Made by a program: the position numbers and the translations under genes | Part shown: positions 16,113-25,195 of the stretch, piece after piece | Position numbering within the stretch: the first letter of the stretch is position 1 | Layout: the number at the start of each line of letters is the position of its first letter | The notes under the pieces: model-generated | Databases searched by the model: none | What the model was told of the DNA's origin: nothing | The model's input: only the letters and a program-made list of their open reading frames with translations | Assembly: GCA_014378465.1 (NCBI GenBank) | Contig: JACMNQ010000033.1 | Span: 1 to 64,000 of the forward strand | Direction of reading: 5' to 3' | Source: Oligoflexia bacterium | Lineage (GTDB): Bacteria; Bdellovibrionota; UBA1018 | DNA: 64,000 nt

Positions 16113-17884
16113 TGAAACGTCTTTTGAGTCCGATCACCTTCGCGCAGCTTCTGTTCCCCTTGATTCTCACCGGAGTCAATGCGCCGATTCATGCCTGGGC
16201 ACAGGACACTCGCGCCGCACCTCAAGGAGATGCAGCGGGTGACGGCGGCAAAGCGGCAGTCGCCAAAACTGCCCCTGCGAAGTCTTCGACCGAAATCGCC
16301 CCCGATGACGCTTATACTTCGGATGCATCGGATACTCCGACCGAAGAGGTGCCCTCCGGATCCCGGAAGAAGAAACCCAAGAATTTCAGAAAATCACGCC
16401 TGACCCATGAGACTTCTGAAGGGGTGGCCGATCGCAGACGCATTCTCCTGACCACGGGCGAAGACCGTGCGGTGGATCTGGACTTTGACGTGGAGGCCGG
16501 AGCCAATGGCATTTCGACCGGCAATCCGCAGGTCGTTCTCACCACTCTGGTCCGCATCGGGGATCAGCGCAGACAGATCATCTTCAAACCTCTGAAGGCG
16601 GGAGAAACCACCGCGACCGTGAGAGATCCGGACGGAAGTATCCGCCTGATCTTCGACGTCGTCGTCACGGGCAACAATCTGCTGAGGCGCGCCGGCGAAA
16701 TGCGTGAACTTCTGCGCGATGTCGAAGGCATTGATATCCGAGTCGTGGGCCAGAAAGTCGTCATCGACGGCGAAGTGCTCGTGCCCTCCGATTACGCTCG
16801 TCTCTTTTCAGTCGTGACCGATGCATCGTACTCCGGCGTCGTCATGAACCTCGCGACCCTTTCTCCCTTCGCGATGCAGCTCCTGGCCAAGAAGATTCAG
16901 GAAGACATCAATACTTTTGCCACTCAGGTGAAGACTCGTGTCGTGAATGGCATGATCTTTCTTGAAGGAACCGTCGATAATGTGGACCAGGCGAAGCGCG
17001 CTGCTGAAGTCGCGCGACTGTACCTACCGGAAGTTCGTCCCGGCAATCCCCTGATGAAGGATCAGAGCGCGCAGATTCTCGGAAACCGTCCCCTGGTTCA
17101 GAATTTTCTCGTGATCAATCCTCCGCCCCCGAAGAAGCAGGAAAAGCTGGTCCGAGTGACCGTGCATTTCGTCGAACTCGACAAGGATTACAACAAAGTC
17201 TTCGCCTTCAAATGGGCTCCTGGGTTCACGGCTGATCCCTCGATCGCTTTCGGCGGAACGGCTGCCGGTGGCGCTGGTGCCGCGGGCACCTCATTCACGG
17301 GCACGATTTCCAGCCTCTTTCCCAAGCTTCAGAGCGCGCAATCCGCCGGCTACGCGCGAGTGCTGAAGACCGGTACCGTGATCGTTCGAAGTGGAAAACC
17401 CGCCCATCTCGAGGAGACGACTGACTTCGCTTCGACCGCCCTCAACAATCTCGGACAGCCTGTCGCTCAGCCAGCGACCAAAGTGGGCCTGAGCGTGGAT
17501 CTGACGCCACAGATTCTCGGCCAGAGTGAAGACATTCAGCTCGACCTCAAGCTCACGCAGAGCAATGTCACGGGTCGAGCCCCCGCATCAGGTCCTCCCA
17601 CCACTTCGAATCACACGGTCACGACCGCCATCTACGTCAAGTCCAATGAGAGCGCCGCCGTGGGCGGAGTCGTCTCGGCCGACGTGGGCACGGATTTCAA
17701 CAAGGATGATCCGAGACCTGGATCCTTCACCGGTACCACGGATGAACTCTTCAATCTGATGCGCTCCAAGAATTATCGAAAGAAGAAGTCTCAATTCGTC
17801 ATTTTCGTCACTCCACAGATCGTGGAAAACGCATCTGAAGGCACGGAAGACCTGAAAAAGAATTTCAGGGTAAAGGTGAAATAA
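16109..17884 (+). CDS. cpaC: Outer-membrane secretin CpaC/RcpA of the Tad pilus
   Basis: A 591-residue secretin that forms the outer-membrane gate for the Flp pilus. A signal peptide ends near AHAWAQ (about residue 32), followed by a Pro/Ala-rich linker. Next come the N-terminal secretin-associated domain (VDLDFDVEAGANGIS; VRIGDQRRQIIFKPLK), a BON-like repeat around residues 195-305, and the secretin core from about residue 345 (VRVTVHFVELDKDYNKVFAF) with the usual KVGLSVDLTPQI and FVIFVTPQIVE motifs near the end. It starts as ATGA over the cpaB stop. A Gly/Ala-rich insertion (GGTAAGGAGAAG) lies in the gate region. Confidence 0.93.
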   Translation: MMKRLLSPITFAQLLFPLILTGVNAPIHAWAQDTRAAPQGDAAGDGGKAAVAKTAPAKSSTEIAPDDAYTSDASDTPTEEVPSGSRKKKPKNFRKSRLTHETSEGVADRRRILLTTGEDRAVDLDFDVEAGANGISTGNPQVVLTTLVRIGDQRRQIIFKPLKAGETTATVRDPDGSIRLIFDVVVTGNNLLRRAGEMRELLRDVEGIDIRVVGQKVVIDGEVLVPSDYARLFSVVTDASYSGVVMNLATLSPFAMQLLAKKIQEDINTFATQVKTRVVNGMIFLEGTVDNVDQAKRAAEVARLYLPEVRPGNPLMKDQSAQILGNRPLVQNFLVINPPPPKKQEKLVRVTVHFVELDKDYNKVFAFKWAPGFTADPSIAFGGTAAGGAGAAGTSFTGTISSLFPKLQSAQSAGYARVLKTGTVIVRSGKPAHLEETTDFASTALNNLGQPVAQPATKVGLSVDLTPQILGQSEDIQLDLKLTQSNVTGRAPASGPPTTSNHTVTTAIYVKSNESAAVGGVVSADVGTDFNKDDPRPGSFTGTTDELFNLMRSKNYRKKKSQFVIFVTPQIVENASEGTEDLKKNFRVKVK

Positions 17885-20058
17885 TGGCCGGTCACATCAT
17901 CGCAGTCGTCGGTGGAAAAGGGGGAGTGGGCAAAAGCGTTTTTGCCGCGAATCTCGCCATTTCGTACCTGCAGGAATTCAAACAGCGCCCACTGATCGTC
18001 GACCTGGATCTGAGCAGCCTCGGAGATCAGAACATCATCCTGGGCCAGAGCCCTCAGAAGAACATCGTCGATGTTTCCAAGATGCCTCCGGGACCCATTG
18101 ATCCCAAGAGTCTGGCGCCGTACATGGTCAATGCTCCTGCCGGCTACAGTTACATCGGTGCCCCTCGTGATGCGATCATCGCTCGTGATCTGGATTTGGA
18201 CGGTCTAGGTCGTTTCTACAAGGCAATCACCCAGGTTTTCAATCTCACGGTCGTGGATTGTGGCAATGGGACGGACGCGCACGCTCTGAAGACTTTTGAG
18301 TATGCCACCGCGATCTTCGTCGTCACGACTGCTGACGTGATTGTCGTGAATCAGACGAAGAGGGTCCTTGCCAAGATCCAGGAACTGCTGTTTCCACCGG
18401 AAATGGTTCAGATCATCATCAATCGCTTCTCGCAGAACAACATCATCAATCCGCAGATCATCCAGAAGAATCTGAATCGCGCGATCTTCGCCGCGATCCC
18501 GGAAGACGTCAATTCCGCGGACAGCTGCCTCGCCAAGAGCACTCCGCTCTGCATCGGCGTGCCGAACGCTCCCGTGTCACGCGCGTATCACGATCTCGTG
18601 CGAAAGATTCAGCAGACCAATCTTCTGGAGAATCTGGCCAAACTCAAAAAGCCCACGGGGGTGGCAGCCAAAGCTCAGGCAGCAGCTCTCAGTCTGGTTC
18701 CAGGCGGCGGCGGTGGCGCTTCAGGCACTGAAGGTGCGGGCGGCCCGAGTGGTCGAAGTGCATTCGGGTTTCTCGATCCCTGGACTCTGATGAAGTTGCG
18801 ACTGCACAAGGCTCTTGTTGAAAAGATGGACCTCAAGAAGACCAACACGGATACCGGCGATCCGAAGCAGAAGGCCGTGCTTCGTGAGAAGACCCAGAAA
18901 GTCGTTGTCGAAGTGCTGAACAACGAGGACACGTCGTCGCTCCTGAGCACTCGCGAACTCAAGTCACAGATGATCAAGGAAGTTCTGGACGAGGCGCTCG
19001 GCCTCGGTCCCCTCGAGGATCTCCTGGCGGATGATTCGGTGACTGAAATCATGGTCAATGCCCGGGATCAGATCTACATCGAAAAAGGTGGGAAACCCAC
19101 CATGTCCAAGGTCACCTTCAGCAGTGAGCAGCAGATGATGAATGTGATTGAACGGATCGTCACTCCGCTCGGCCGACGAGTGGATGAGAAAGTTCCATTT
19201 GTGGATGCTCGACTTCCGGACGGCTCCCGAGTGCACGTGATCATTCCACCCCTTGCGCTGCGTGGACCGACCATCACCATTCGAAAGTTCCCCAAGAAGC
19301 GCATTGAAGCCCGGGATCTGGTCGGCTTTGGCTCGATGACTGAAGAAATCTCCGATTTTCTTCGCTGCTGCGTCGAGGCCAAGCTCAATATCGTCGTTTC
19401 AGGCGGTACCGGCTCGGGTAAGACGACGCTTCTGAACGTGCTTTCCAATTTCATCCCGGCTTCCGAGCGCATCATCACTGTTGAAGATTCAGCGGAGTTG
19501 CAGCTGGGGCAGGACCATGTGGTTCGTCTTGAGACACGCCCGAAGAACATCGAAGGTGAAGGCGAAGTCAGTATTCGTGATCTCATCAAATGCTGCCTGC
19601 GAATGCGACCTGACCGAATCGTGGTCGGGGAGTGCCGTTCCGGCGAAGCGCTGGACATGCTTCAGGCCATGAATACCGGTCACTCCGGATCCCTGACGAC
19701 CCTGCACGCGAACAATCCCCGGGAGTGCATTTCCCGTCTTGAAACCCTGGTGATGATGGCCGGTCTCGGCCTGCCCGCCAAGGCAATCAAGGAGAACATC
19801 GCTTCAGCGGTCAATCTGATCATCCAGCAGAGCCGCCTGAGTGACGGTACCCGAAAAGTGACTCATATCAGTGAAGTCACCGGGATGCAGGGCGAAGTGA
19901 TCAGTCTCCAGGACATCTTTCTGTTCAAGCAGGAAGGCCTGGACAAGAAGCGCAAGATCATCGGACGTTTCGTGCCGACCGGTTTCATTCCAAAGTTCGT
20001 CGAGGAGATGGAAGCCAAGGGGATGAAGATTTCACGTGGACTGTTCGCTTCGAAATGA
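17884..20058 (+). CDS. Fused CpaE/TadZ-CpaF/TadA: MinD-like ATPase joined to the Tad motor ATPase
   Basis: A 724-residue protein that carries in one chain two proteins normally made separately. Residues 1-260 are a MinD/ParA-like domain (CpaE/TadZ) with a deviant Walker A GGKGGVGKS at 10-18 and a switch region DLDLSSLGDQN. A Gly/Ala-rich linker (about 270-300) leads to a complete VirB11/PulE-type motor (CpaF/TadA). That part has Walker A GGTGSGKTT at 507-515, a Walker B region DRIVVGECR, and the CpaF motif GHSGSLTTLHANNP. The reading frame is uninterrupted through the join. No separate cpaE or cpaF exists in the window. The typical CpaE receiver domain at the N-terminus is absent. The fusion would tie pilus localisation to the motor. 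Confidence 0.95.
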   Translation: MAGHIIAVVGGKGGVGKSVFAANLAISYLQEFKQRPLIVDLDLSSLGDQNIILGQSPQKNIVDVSKMPPGPIDPKSLAPYMVNAPAGYSYIGAPRDAIIARDLDLDGLGRFYKAITQVFNLTVVDCGNGTDAHALKTFEYATAIFVVTTADVIVVNQTKRVLAKIQELLFPPEMVQIIINRFSQNNIINPQIIQKNLNRAIFAAIPEDVNSADSCLAKSTPLCIGVPNAPVSRAYHDLVRKIQQTNLLENLAKLKKPTGVAAKAQAAALSLVPGGGGGASGTEGAGGPSGRSAFGFLDPWTLMKLRLHKALVEKMDLKKTNTDTGDPKQKAVLREKTQKVVVEVLNNEDTSSLLSTRELKSQMIKEVLDEALGLGPLEDLLADDSVTEIMVNARDQIYIEKGGKPTMSKVTFSSEQQMMNVIERIVTPLGRRVDEKVPFVDARLPDGSRVHVIIPPLALRGPTITIRKFPKKRIEARDLVGFGSMTEEISDFLRCCVEAKLNIVVSGGTGSGKTTLLNVLSNFIPASERIITVEDSAELQLGQDHVVRLETRPKNIEGEGEVSIRDLIKCCLRMRPDRIVVGECRSGEALDMLQAMNTGHSGSLTTLHANNPRECISRLETLVMMAGLGLPAKAIKENIASAVNLIIQQSRLSDGTRKVTHISEVTGMQGEVISLQDIFLFKQEGLDKKRKIIGRFVPTGFIPKFVEEMEAKGMKISRGLFASK

Positions 20059-20084
20059 AGCACCATTGAACCAGAGGGTATAGC

Positions 20085-20951
20085 TTGATCGTCAAACTCA
20101 TAGGACTGGGAGCGTTCGGCATCAGCGTCGTGCTCTTCTCCTATCATTACAATCAGCGATTTCTGGATTGGCTGAGGTTTCAGTCCCTGGGCACTCGTGA
20201 CTACATCGCCGAGAAGCTCGCGATGATGTTCATCGAAATCCCGCCCCAGAGGATTCTGCTCGCCCAGTTCCTTCTCAGCTTCGGGCTTGGGGTCATGGTC
20301 TTTCTCGCCTTTCTTCCCAAGCTCTTTCCAGGCATTCCTTTCGCGATTGTGGTGACCATCCTCGGTTGGAAAGCCCCAAAACCCGTGGTCGATTGGATGT
20401 TTCAACGACGCTTGAACAAGTTCGTGCTTCAGATGGTGGATGCCCTCAGTCTGATGTCCAACGGGTTGAAGTCCGGACTTTCGGTGGCGCAGTCCATGGG
20501 ACTGGTGACCCAGGAAATGCCGAATCCGATCAAACAGGAGTTTTCCCTGGTTCTGAATCAGAACAAACTTGGCGTCTCGCTGGAAGAGGCTTTCAACAAC
20601 CTTGCCAAACGGGTCACCACGGATGACGTGGAGATGTTCGTGACTTCGATCAACATCCTCAAGGAAACCGGCGGAAATTTGGCGGAAACCTTTGACACGA
20701 TCACCACGACCATTCGCGAGCGAATCAAGATTGAGAGCAAAATCGCGGCCATGACCGCAATGGGTTTCTATCAGGGGTTGATCGTCATGGCGATCCCGCC
20801 GGGGCTGGGACTGGTCTTCTATCTCAGTGATCCAGAATTCATGATGCCTCTGTTTACTACTGCAATCGGCTGGATTATAATCATGGTGATCATCGCGCTG
20901 GAAGCGGTGGGATTTTTCGTGATCATGAAAATTATCAAAATTGACGTGTAA
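20085..20951 (+). CDS. tadB: Tad pilus platform protein TadB
   Basis: A 288-residue T2SSF-family inner-membrane protein, partner of TadC. An N-terminal helix, a second helical pair (residues 65-100) and two C-terminal helices (about 225-285) frame the F domain. The F domain has the TadB-like FVLQMVDALSLMSNGLKSGL and ETGGNLAETFDTI motifs. The start is a TTG at 20085 with an AGAGGG upstream; no ATG is available in frame without losing the first helix. It follows the fused ATPase gene by 26 nt. Confidence 0.9.
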   Translation: MIVKLIGLGAFGISVVLFSYHYNQRFLDWLRFQSLGTRDYIAEKLAMMFIEIPPQRILLAQFLLSFGLGVMVFLAFLPKLFPGIPFAIVVTILGWKAPKPVVDWMFQRRLNKFVLQMVDALSLMSNGLKSGLSVAQSMGLVTQEMPNPIKQEFSLVLNQNKLGVSLEEAFNNLAKRVTTDDVEMFVTSINILKETGGNLAETFDTITTTIRERIKIESKIAAMTAMGFYQGLIVMAIPPGLGLVFYLSDPEFMMPLFTTAIGWIIIMVIIALEAVGFFVIMKIIKIDV

Positions 20952-21036
20952 ACGAAGGGTATTTGATAAATACTTGAAGTTCAGCAAAAAATTTCGTTTT
21001 TTGGGTCGAGTTCATCAGAATCATCAGGAGATCAAG

Positions 21037-22734
21037 ATGTCCGTTAAAAGGATTTTTTCGGGTACGGCAGGAGTCGTCACGTTTTTGGCGGCAGCATTCA
21101 TGGGAGGCGTGTCTACGGCTCATGCGAATGTCAGTTTGAAAAATGGTAACTTCTTCATCGGTTACACGGATATCGTCTATCCGGGTGGTTTCGAACCCAA
21201 GATCGAGCGTGTTTACAACTCGAAGACTCCGTACAACGGCATGTTCGGCTGGGGCTGGGGCAATGAGTATGAAGTCTACATGTCCGTCTCCGCGGACGGC
21301 AGCGTCGTGGTCAACGAATACGGCGGCGGAGCGCAGAACCGCTTCAATCCGGTCGCCTTCAAGGAAAATGAACTCAACGCCGCGGTTGACAACATCGCGC
21401 AGACCGCCCAGAAACTCGGAGTGGCTGGCAGTGCGGATCAGCTTGATAGTTACAAGAAGCACCTGAAGTCAGATGCGACTTTCAGAAACGAGGAATGGCA
21501 GAAGTTCAAGGCGCAAGGGAAGATCCAGGCCCGTGTGCTTCCGACTGGTACCCAGCTCCAGTCCAACCGTTTCAGCTACCAATACATCACCAAGGTGGTC
21601 GATGGTTACGTTCGCAGTTTCGACAGCGGTAAACTGGAAAAGTTTTCCAACGATGGTCGCCTGGTTCGCATCTCCGACAAGAACAACAACTTCATTGACC
21701 TGACTTACGGCAAAGAAGGCAAGCTTTCGAAGATCGTCGACAACTTCAATCGCAAGATCTACTTCACTTTCAACACTCACGGTCAGGTTGAGAAGATCCA
21801 GGGCGAAAACAACAAGGAAGCGTCCTACAAGTACAACGACATGGGCGAACTGGTTTTTACCAAGGATACCGATAGCAGCGTCTATACTTACAAGTACGGT
21901 TCAGACAAGCGCCACAACATGGTTGAAATCGGTTACTCTGACAAAACCAGCATGCAGCTCGCTTACTATGGTCGTGACGATCATGAAAACGTGAAGAGCG
22001 TGAAGGACCGTGACGGAACTCGCACTGAATACACCTATGAAAAGGCTTCTGACAAGGGTCACTCCAAGGTGGCGGTTGCGGTGAAGGGAAGCGACGGCAA
22101 GGTCGTTTCATCCAGCAAGTACGAATACTACGTCAAGTCCAAGGCCGACGGAGAAGAGTGGACTTACAAGATGCTCACCAACCTCGACGGCGACATCACT
22201 GAAACCACTTACAATGAATGCTGTGGATTGCCGCTCCTGATCAAGCGCGGTGGCGAAGAGACCGCCTTTGAATACGACACTCGCGGCCACGTGACCAAGA
22301 AATCGACGCCGACGGACGTGACAGAGCTGGCTTACGACGCGAAAGTCGGCAAGGTGACGAAGGTCAGTCGTTATTCCAAGGGTGACAAGAAGCAGAACAA
22401 CTGGTCCACTTTTCAATACGATGAAAAGGGCAACCTGGTCTTCGCCAAGAACTCTGAAAACAAGGGTGTGAAACTGTTCTACGACACGAATGGTCGCATC
22501 AAGAGCATGGTCGACCAGAGCAAGCGCCGCATTGACTTCAAATACAACGAAAACTCCAAGCCGATTGAAATCACGGACCCAGCCCTCGGATCCATCACTG
22601 TGAGCTACGCGAACAGTGGCGAAGTGAAGAAGGTCGAAAGCACGGCGGGTCGTAAGATCGCCATGCAGGTGACTTCGGCGTTTCAAAACCTTCTGGACAT
22701 CATTCGTCCCGCAGGCGTGAGCTTGTCGTTTTAA
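21037..22734 (+). CDS. Secreted Rhs/YD-repeat protein lacking a toxin domain
   Basis: A 565-residue protein with a Sec signal peptide ending STAHA (about residue 28). The mature part opens with a DUF6531-like Rhs entry segment (ERVYNSKTPYNGMFGWGWG) and continues with a series of YD-type repeats: EYDTRGHVTKK, QYDEKGNLVFAKN, FYDTNGRIKSM. Rhs proteins build closed beta-shells that usually enclose a C-terminal toxin. Here the chain stops soon after the repeats, with no hypervariable toxin and no conserved RHS core/cleavage motif that I can see. The ATG at 21037 has an AGGAG 6-7 nt upstream. It lies 85 nt after tadB, and codon choice (AAG, AAC, GAC) suggests high expression. A role at the cell surface or pilus is inferred from position. 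Confidence 0.85.
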   Translation: MSVKRIFSGTAGVVTFLAAAFMGGVSTAHANVSLKNGNFFIGYTDIVYPGGFEPKIERVYNSKTPYNGMFGWGWGNEYEVYMSVSADGSVVVNEYGGGAQNRFNPVAFKENELNAAVDNIAQTAQKLGVAGSADQLDSYKKHLKSDATFRNEEWQKFKAQGKIQARVLPTGTQLQSNRFSYQYITKVVDGYVRSFDSGKLEKFSNDGRLVRISDKNNNFIDLTYGKEGKLSKIVDNFNRKIYFTFNTHGQVEKIQGENNKEASYKYNDMGELVFTKDTDSSVYTYKYGSDKRHNMVEIGYSDKTSMQLAYYGRDDHENVKSVKDRDGTRTEYTYEKASDKGHSKVAVAVKGSDGKVVSSSKYEYYVKSKADGEEWTYKMLTNLDGDITETTYNECCGLPLLIKRGGEETAFEYDTRGHVTKKSTPTDVTELAYDAKVGKVTKVSRYSKGDKKQNNWSTFQYDEKGNLVFAKNSENKGVKLFYDTNGRIKSMVDQSKRRIDFKYNENSKPIEITDPALGSITVSYANSGEVKKVESTAGRKIAMQVTSAFQNLLDIIRPAGVSLSF

Positions 22735-22756
22735 ACCGGTACAAGAGGAATAGAAG

Positions 22757-22957
22757 ATGAAAAAGCGCAGTATTTTGATGTTGGCAGTGATGATGATCTC
22801 TCTGAATACCCTGGGTTCCGCCGTCTGGGCCGCGGAGAACGAAGTTTCATGTGAAGCTCCGTCTGATGCGAAGGCAAAGGACCTCAGTGAGACGAAGGAA
22901 GGTTCGAAGGATACCAAAGCTTCGACTGCTTCTGGACTCGAAGAACAGAAGAAGTGA
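22757..22957 (+). CDS. Small secreted single-Cys peptide, family member 1
   Basis: A 66-residue precursor with a signal peptide (MKKRSILMLAVMMISLNTLG, cleavage after VWA near residue 25). The mature peptide of about 40 residues is polar, begins AENEVSC and has one Cys. It resembles the proteins at 27294-27500 and 28002-28214 in signal-peptide tail, the A-S/A-E-N junction, the single Cys and a C-terminal Ala/Ser/Lys-rich low-complexity tail. It follows the Rhs-like gene by 22 nt with an AGAGGA site and ends at a strong terminator, so it is probably cotranscribed with it. Function unknown. Confidence 0.72.
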   Translation: MKKRSILMLAVMMISLNTLGSAVWAAENEVSCEAPSDAKAKDLSETKEGSKDTKASTASGLEEQKK

Positions 22958-22994
22958 TCTCTTCATCCTGATTCAATGCCTGATTTTCTGAAGA

Positions 22995-23027
22995 GCCCGG
23001 CTTCCCGAGTGGAAGTCGGGCCTTTTC
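22995..23027. terminator. Bidirectional intrinsic terminator
   Basis: An 11-bp stem (GCCCGGCTTCC with GGAAGTCGGGC, one G-U pair) closes a 5-nt loop and is followed by CTTTTC on the plus strand. It ends the tad/Rhs/peptide unit. The convergent GIY-YIG gene stops inside its 3' edge, so the hairpin probably serves both directions. Confidence 0.85.
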
Positions 23028-23943
23028 ATTGTGCGCTGCCGGAGGCGGCCATGCCCAGGCGCAGCTCTTCATGAATCAGCCGGTCCATCCTGCGGGCCGA
23101 GAGCACCTTGACCTTGAGGCCATGTCTTCGCTTCAGTTGGTAAGTGGCCTGGGGGCCGAGTTTGAAGAGTGCGCGCACGACTTCAATGTCCTCCTGAAGA
23201 GATGGCCACATGAAGCGAGGAATGTTGTCGTTGCTCAGGAGAGCTTCCAGAAACTCGTGGAGAAGCGCTTCGCTGCGACCTTTCAGGAAATCCATCAGGA
23301 GTTTCTCCCAGGCGCGTGGAAACTCCGTCTGGTAGATCCAGGGAGGCGAAGCCCGGGAGATCTTGGCCGGATAGGAAAAGCGCGGCCTGCTCAGGCTGCA
23401 CGCGTAAATGAGTCTGAGAAGAGCGGTATAGCCCACCTTGATCTTCGAGCGGTGCTTGAAGCATCCGAAGACCTCAAATCCCTGGGAGCTGATCTCCCGG
23501 CAATTGCTGAGGCGAAACTCCAGCTTCAGAGATGCACCCGGATTTTTCGCGTTATCCGATGAAGTCACCTCCTTCACTCCGAGGTAGAGATAGGAGTCCT
23601 CGTGGGTGTCCGCGATGTTGTAAGGGGGCCGTATCGCATGCAGGAGCTCATTTTCCCGCAGAAGGGCCTGGGCCTCAGTCGGATGTTCTTCCCAGCTGAT
23701 GAACTTCACCTGTTCCAGCATCTCCATGATGCGGTCTTCGGTGCGTCCGGGCTTCATCTGAAAGTAGCAACTGAGGCGAGTACGGAGGCTCTTCGCCTTT
23801 CCGATATACAGAATGGTGTCATCAGTCGACTTCATCAGATAAACGCCGGGAGTTTCGGGAATCGCTTTCTGAAACTCGGGGGTGAACTGGAGGGTGAGGG
23901 GATTTTCGTAGCTGAAGCTGTGTTTGATCAAGGTGCGGCTCAT
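23026..23943 (-). CDS. GIY-YIG nuclease, UvrC/Cho-like
   Basis: A 305-residue protein with an N-terminal GIY-YIG endonuclease domain: GVYLM at residues 33-37, YIGKAKSLRTRL at 46-57 and the metal-binding Glu in LLRENELL near 97, followed by RPPYN. These match the incision domain of UvrC and of the Cho nuclease. It lacks the UvrB-binding and RNase H-like/HhH parts of full UvrC, so it most resembles Cho, which makes the 3' incision in nucleotide excision repair. The C-terminal 190 residues are not recognised. It is convergent with the peptide gene. Confidence 0.82.
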   Translation of the reverse strand: MSRTLIKHSFSYENPLTLQFTPEFQKAIPETPGVYLMKSTDDTILYIGKAKSLRTRLSCYFQMKPGRTEDRIMEMLEQVKFISWEEHPTEAQALLRENELLHAIRPPYNIADTHEDSYLYLGVKEVTSSDNAKNPGASLKLEFRLSNCREISSQGFEVFGCFKHRSKIKVGYTALLRLIYACSLSRPRFSYPAKISRASPPWIYQTEFPRAWEKLLMDFLKGRSEALLHEFLEALLSNDNIPRFMWPSLQEDIEVVRALFKLGPQATYQLKRRHGLKVKVLSARRMDRLIHEELRLGMAASGSAQ

Positions 23944-24064
23944 GGATTAAAGGAAATATCAGATCGAACCTGCCAACTACAAGAGCGGCGTCCAGTCGTC
24001 CGCTTTTTTTAAACAAATTTCAGGCAACAACGAACGGCGAAGTGTACGGGCTGCGAACGGCTGA

Positions 24065-25195
24065 TCACAGGTAGAAGTGCGCGATGAAATAGAGCAGTTG
24101 ATCCTGACCATCGGGAGCGAGCGCCTTCCGAGTCTGAATCTGGTAGGCGAGGTTCAGGTCCAGATGGGGCCGCGGAAAAAAACGGGTGCCCACCGTGTAT
24201 GCATTTTTCAGGGACTGAGACTGCGCGAAGTCCAGGCGTGAGAGCTCCTGGATGCCGTAGAAGTGAAGACCTTTGATGATCTCATAGCCGACTTGAGTGT
24301 AAGTCAGGAGCCCGTTGGTATTTGCGGTGTAGCGTCGCTGGTAATCTAACTCGGAAAGAACGTAGAATTTGTCAGTGATCCCAAGCAACAGGTAAGGTCC
24401 CACGACTTCCCGCTTGTCGTTCTTCTGTCCAGGTTGCGTCGACTGGCGGCCATAAAAGTTGCTGAAGCCCAGTTTGGATTTTGGCGAGAGCGCGTAGGCG
24501 ACGGTGCCCGAAAACCCTGATTCCGAATGGATCGAATCATCGTCAGGTCTGCCAAAAATCATGGCAATCTGTCCATTCCACGGATCACCGAGAAAGGAAT
24601 ACTCCGCGTTGTAAGTTTCGCTCCCGGCGTTCCAGCCCAGATCCTTTCGGACGTAGAGGGAATGGTTGTCGGTGTTGATTCCATAAGGTCGTTTGAATTT
24701 GCCGACTCGAACGTAGTTCTCTTCGTTCAAATGATAGAGCAGGTAGTGTCGCCGGCTGATGAATTCGCTCGCCCAGATCCGGTCAGGGTATTTCTGATCC
24801 GCTCCCAGCGTACCGACGACGGAGAGCTTGTTGACTTTGACCTCGGCTTCGAGATCAGCCTGCATCCGGATGAACTGTCCCTCGCGCACGCGCGGAGTGT
24901 TGTGGTCATACTGAAGGGCGCGGATGTCTCCTCCCGCATTGAGCCAGGTGGGAAGTTCAAGAAGACCATAGGCGAACTTGGACTCTTTTTCGGTTCCGTT
25001 CATGGACAATGCTTCGAGTGACAGGGCTCTGCCGTACTCCGTGAGGAGGCCGCCCCCCGAGGGGCTGACGTGACAGGCAGTGCAGTTCACGTATGAATGG
25101 CGGATCATTTCCGGGAAGCAGAAGGCACGCTGAGGAAGGAGAAGAGTGAAAGCAAGAGACAGAAACGCAAACCGCGACAGTTTTGAAATTTTCAT
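24065..25195 (-). CDS. Outer-membrane beta-barrel with an N-terminal c-type heme motif
   Basis: A 376-residue exported protein. The signal peptide ends near AFC-FPE (residue 26). It is followed at once by a heme-attachment motif CTACH (residues 38-42) in the context YVNCTACHVSPSGGGLLTEY. The remainder alternates polar and aromatic residues like a porin-type barrel and ends in FYL, an outer-membrane insertion signal. A related CXXCH-barrel family occurs in Bdellovibrionota, Geobacter-like and Vibrio-like genomes; its role is not settled, with electron or metal handling possible. The start overlaps the YceI stop as ATGA, so the two are translationally coupled. Confidence 0.83.
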   Translation of the reverse strand: MKISKLSRFAFLSLAFTLLLPQRAFCFPEMIRHSYVNCTACHVSPSGGGLLTEYGRALSLEALSMNGTEKESKFAYGLLELPTWLNAGGDIRALQYDHNTPRVREGQFIRMQADLEAEVKVNKLSVVGTLGADQKYPDRIWASEFISRRHYLLYHLNEENYVRVGKFKRPYGINTDNHSLYVRKDLGWNAGSETYNAEYSFLGDPWNGQIAMIFGRPDDDSIHSESGFSGTVAYALSPKSKLGFSNFYGRQSTQPGQKNDKREVVGPYLLLGITDKFYVLSELDYQRRYTANTNGLLTYTQVGYEIIKGLHFYGIQELSRLDFAQSQSLKNAYTVGTRFFPRPHLDLNLAYQIQTRKALAPDGQDQLLYFIAHFYL

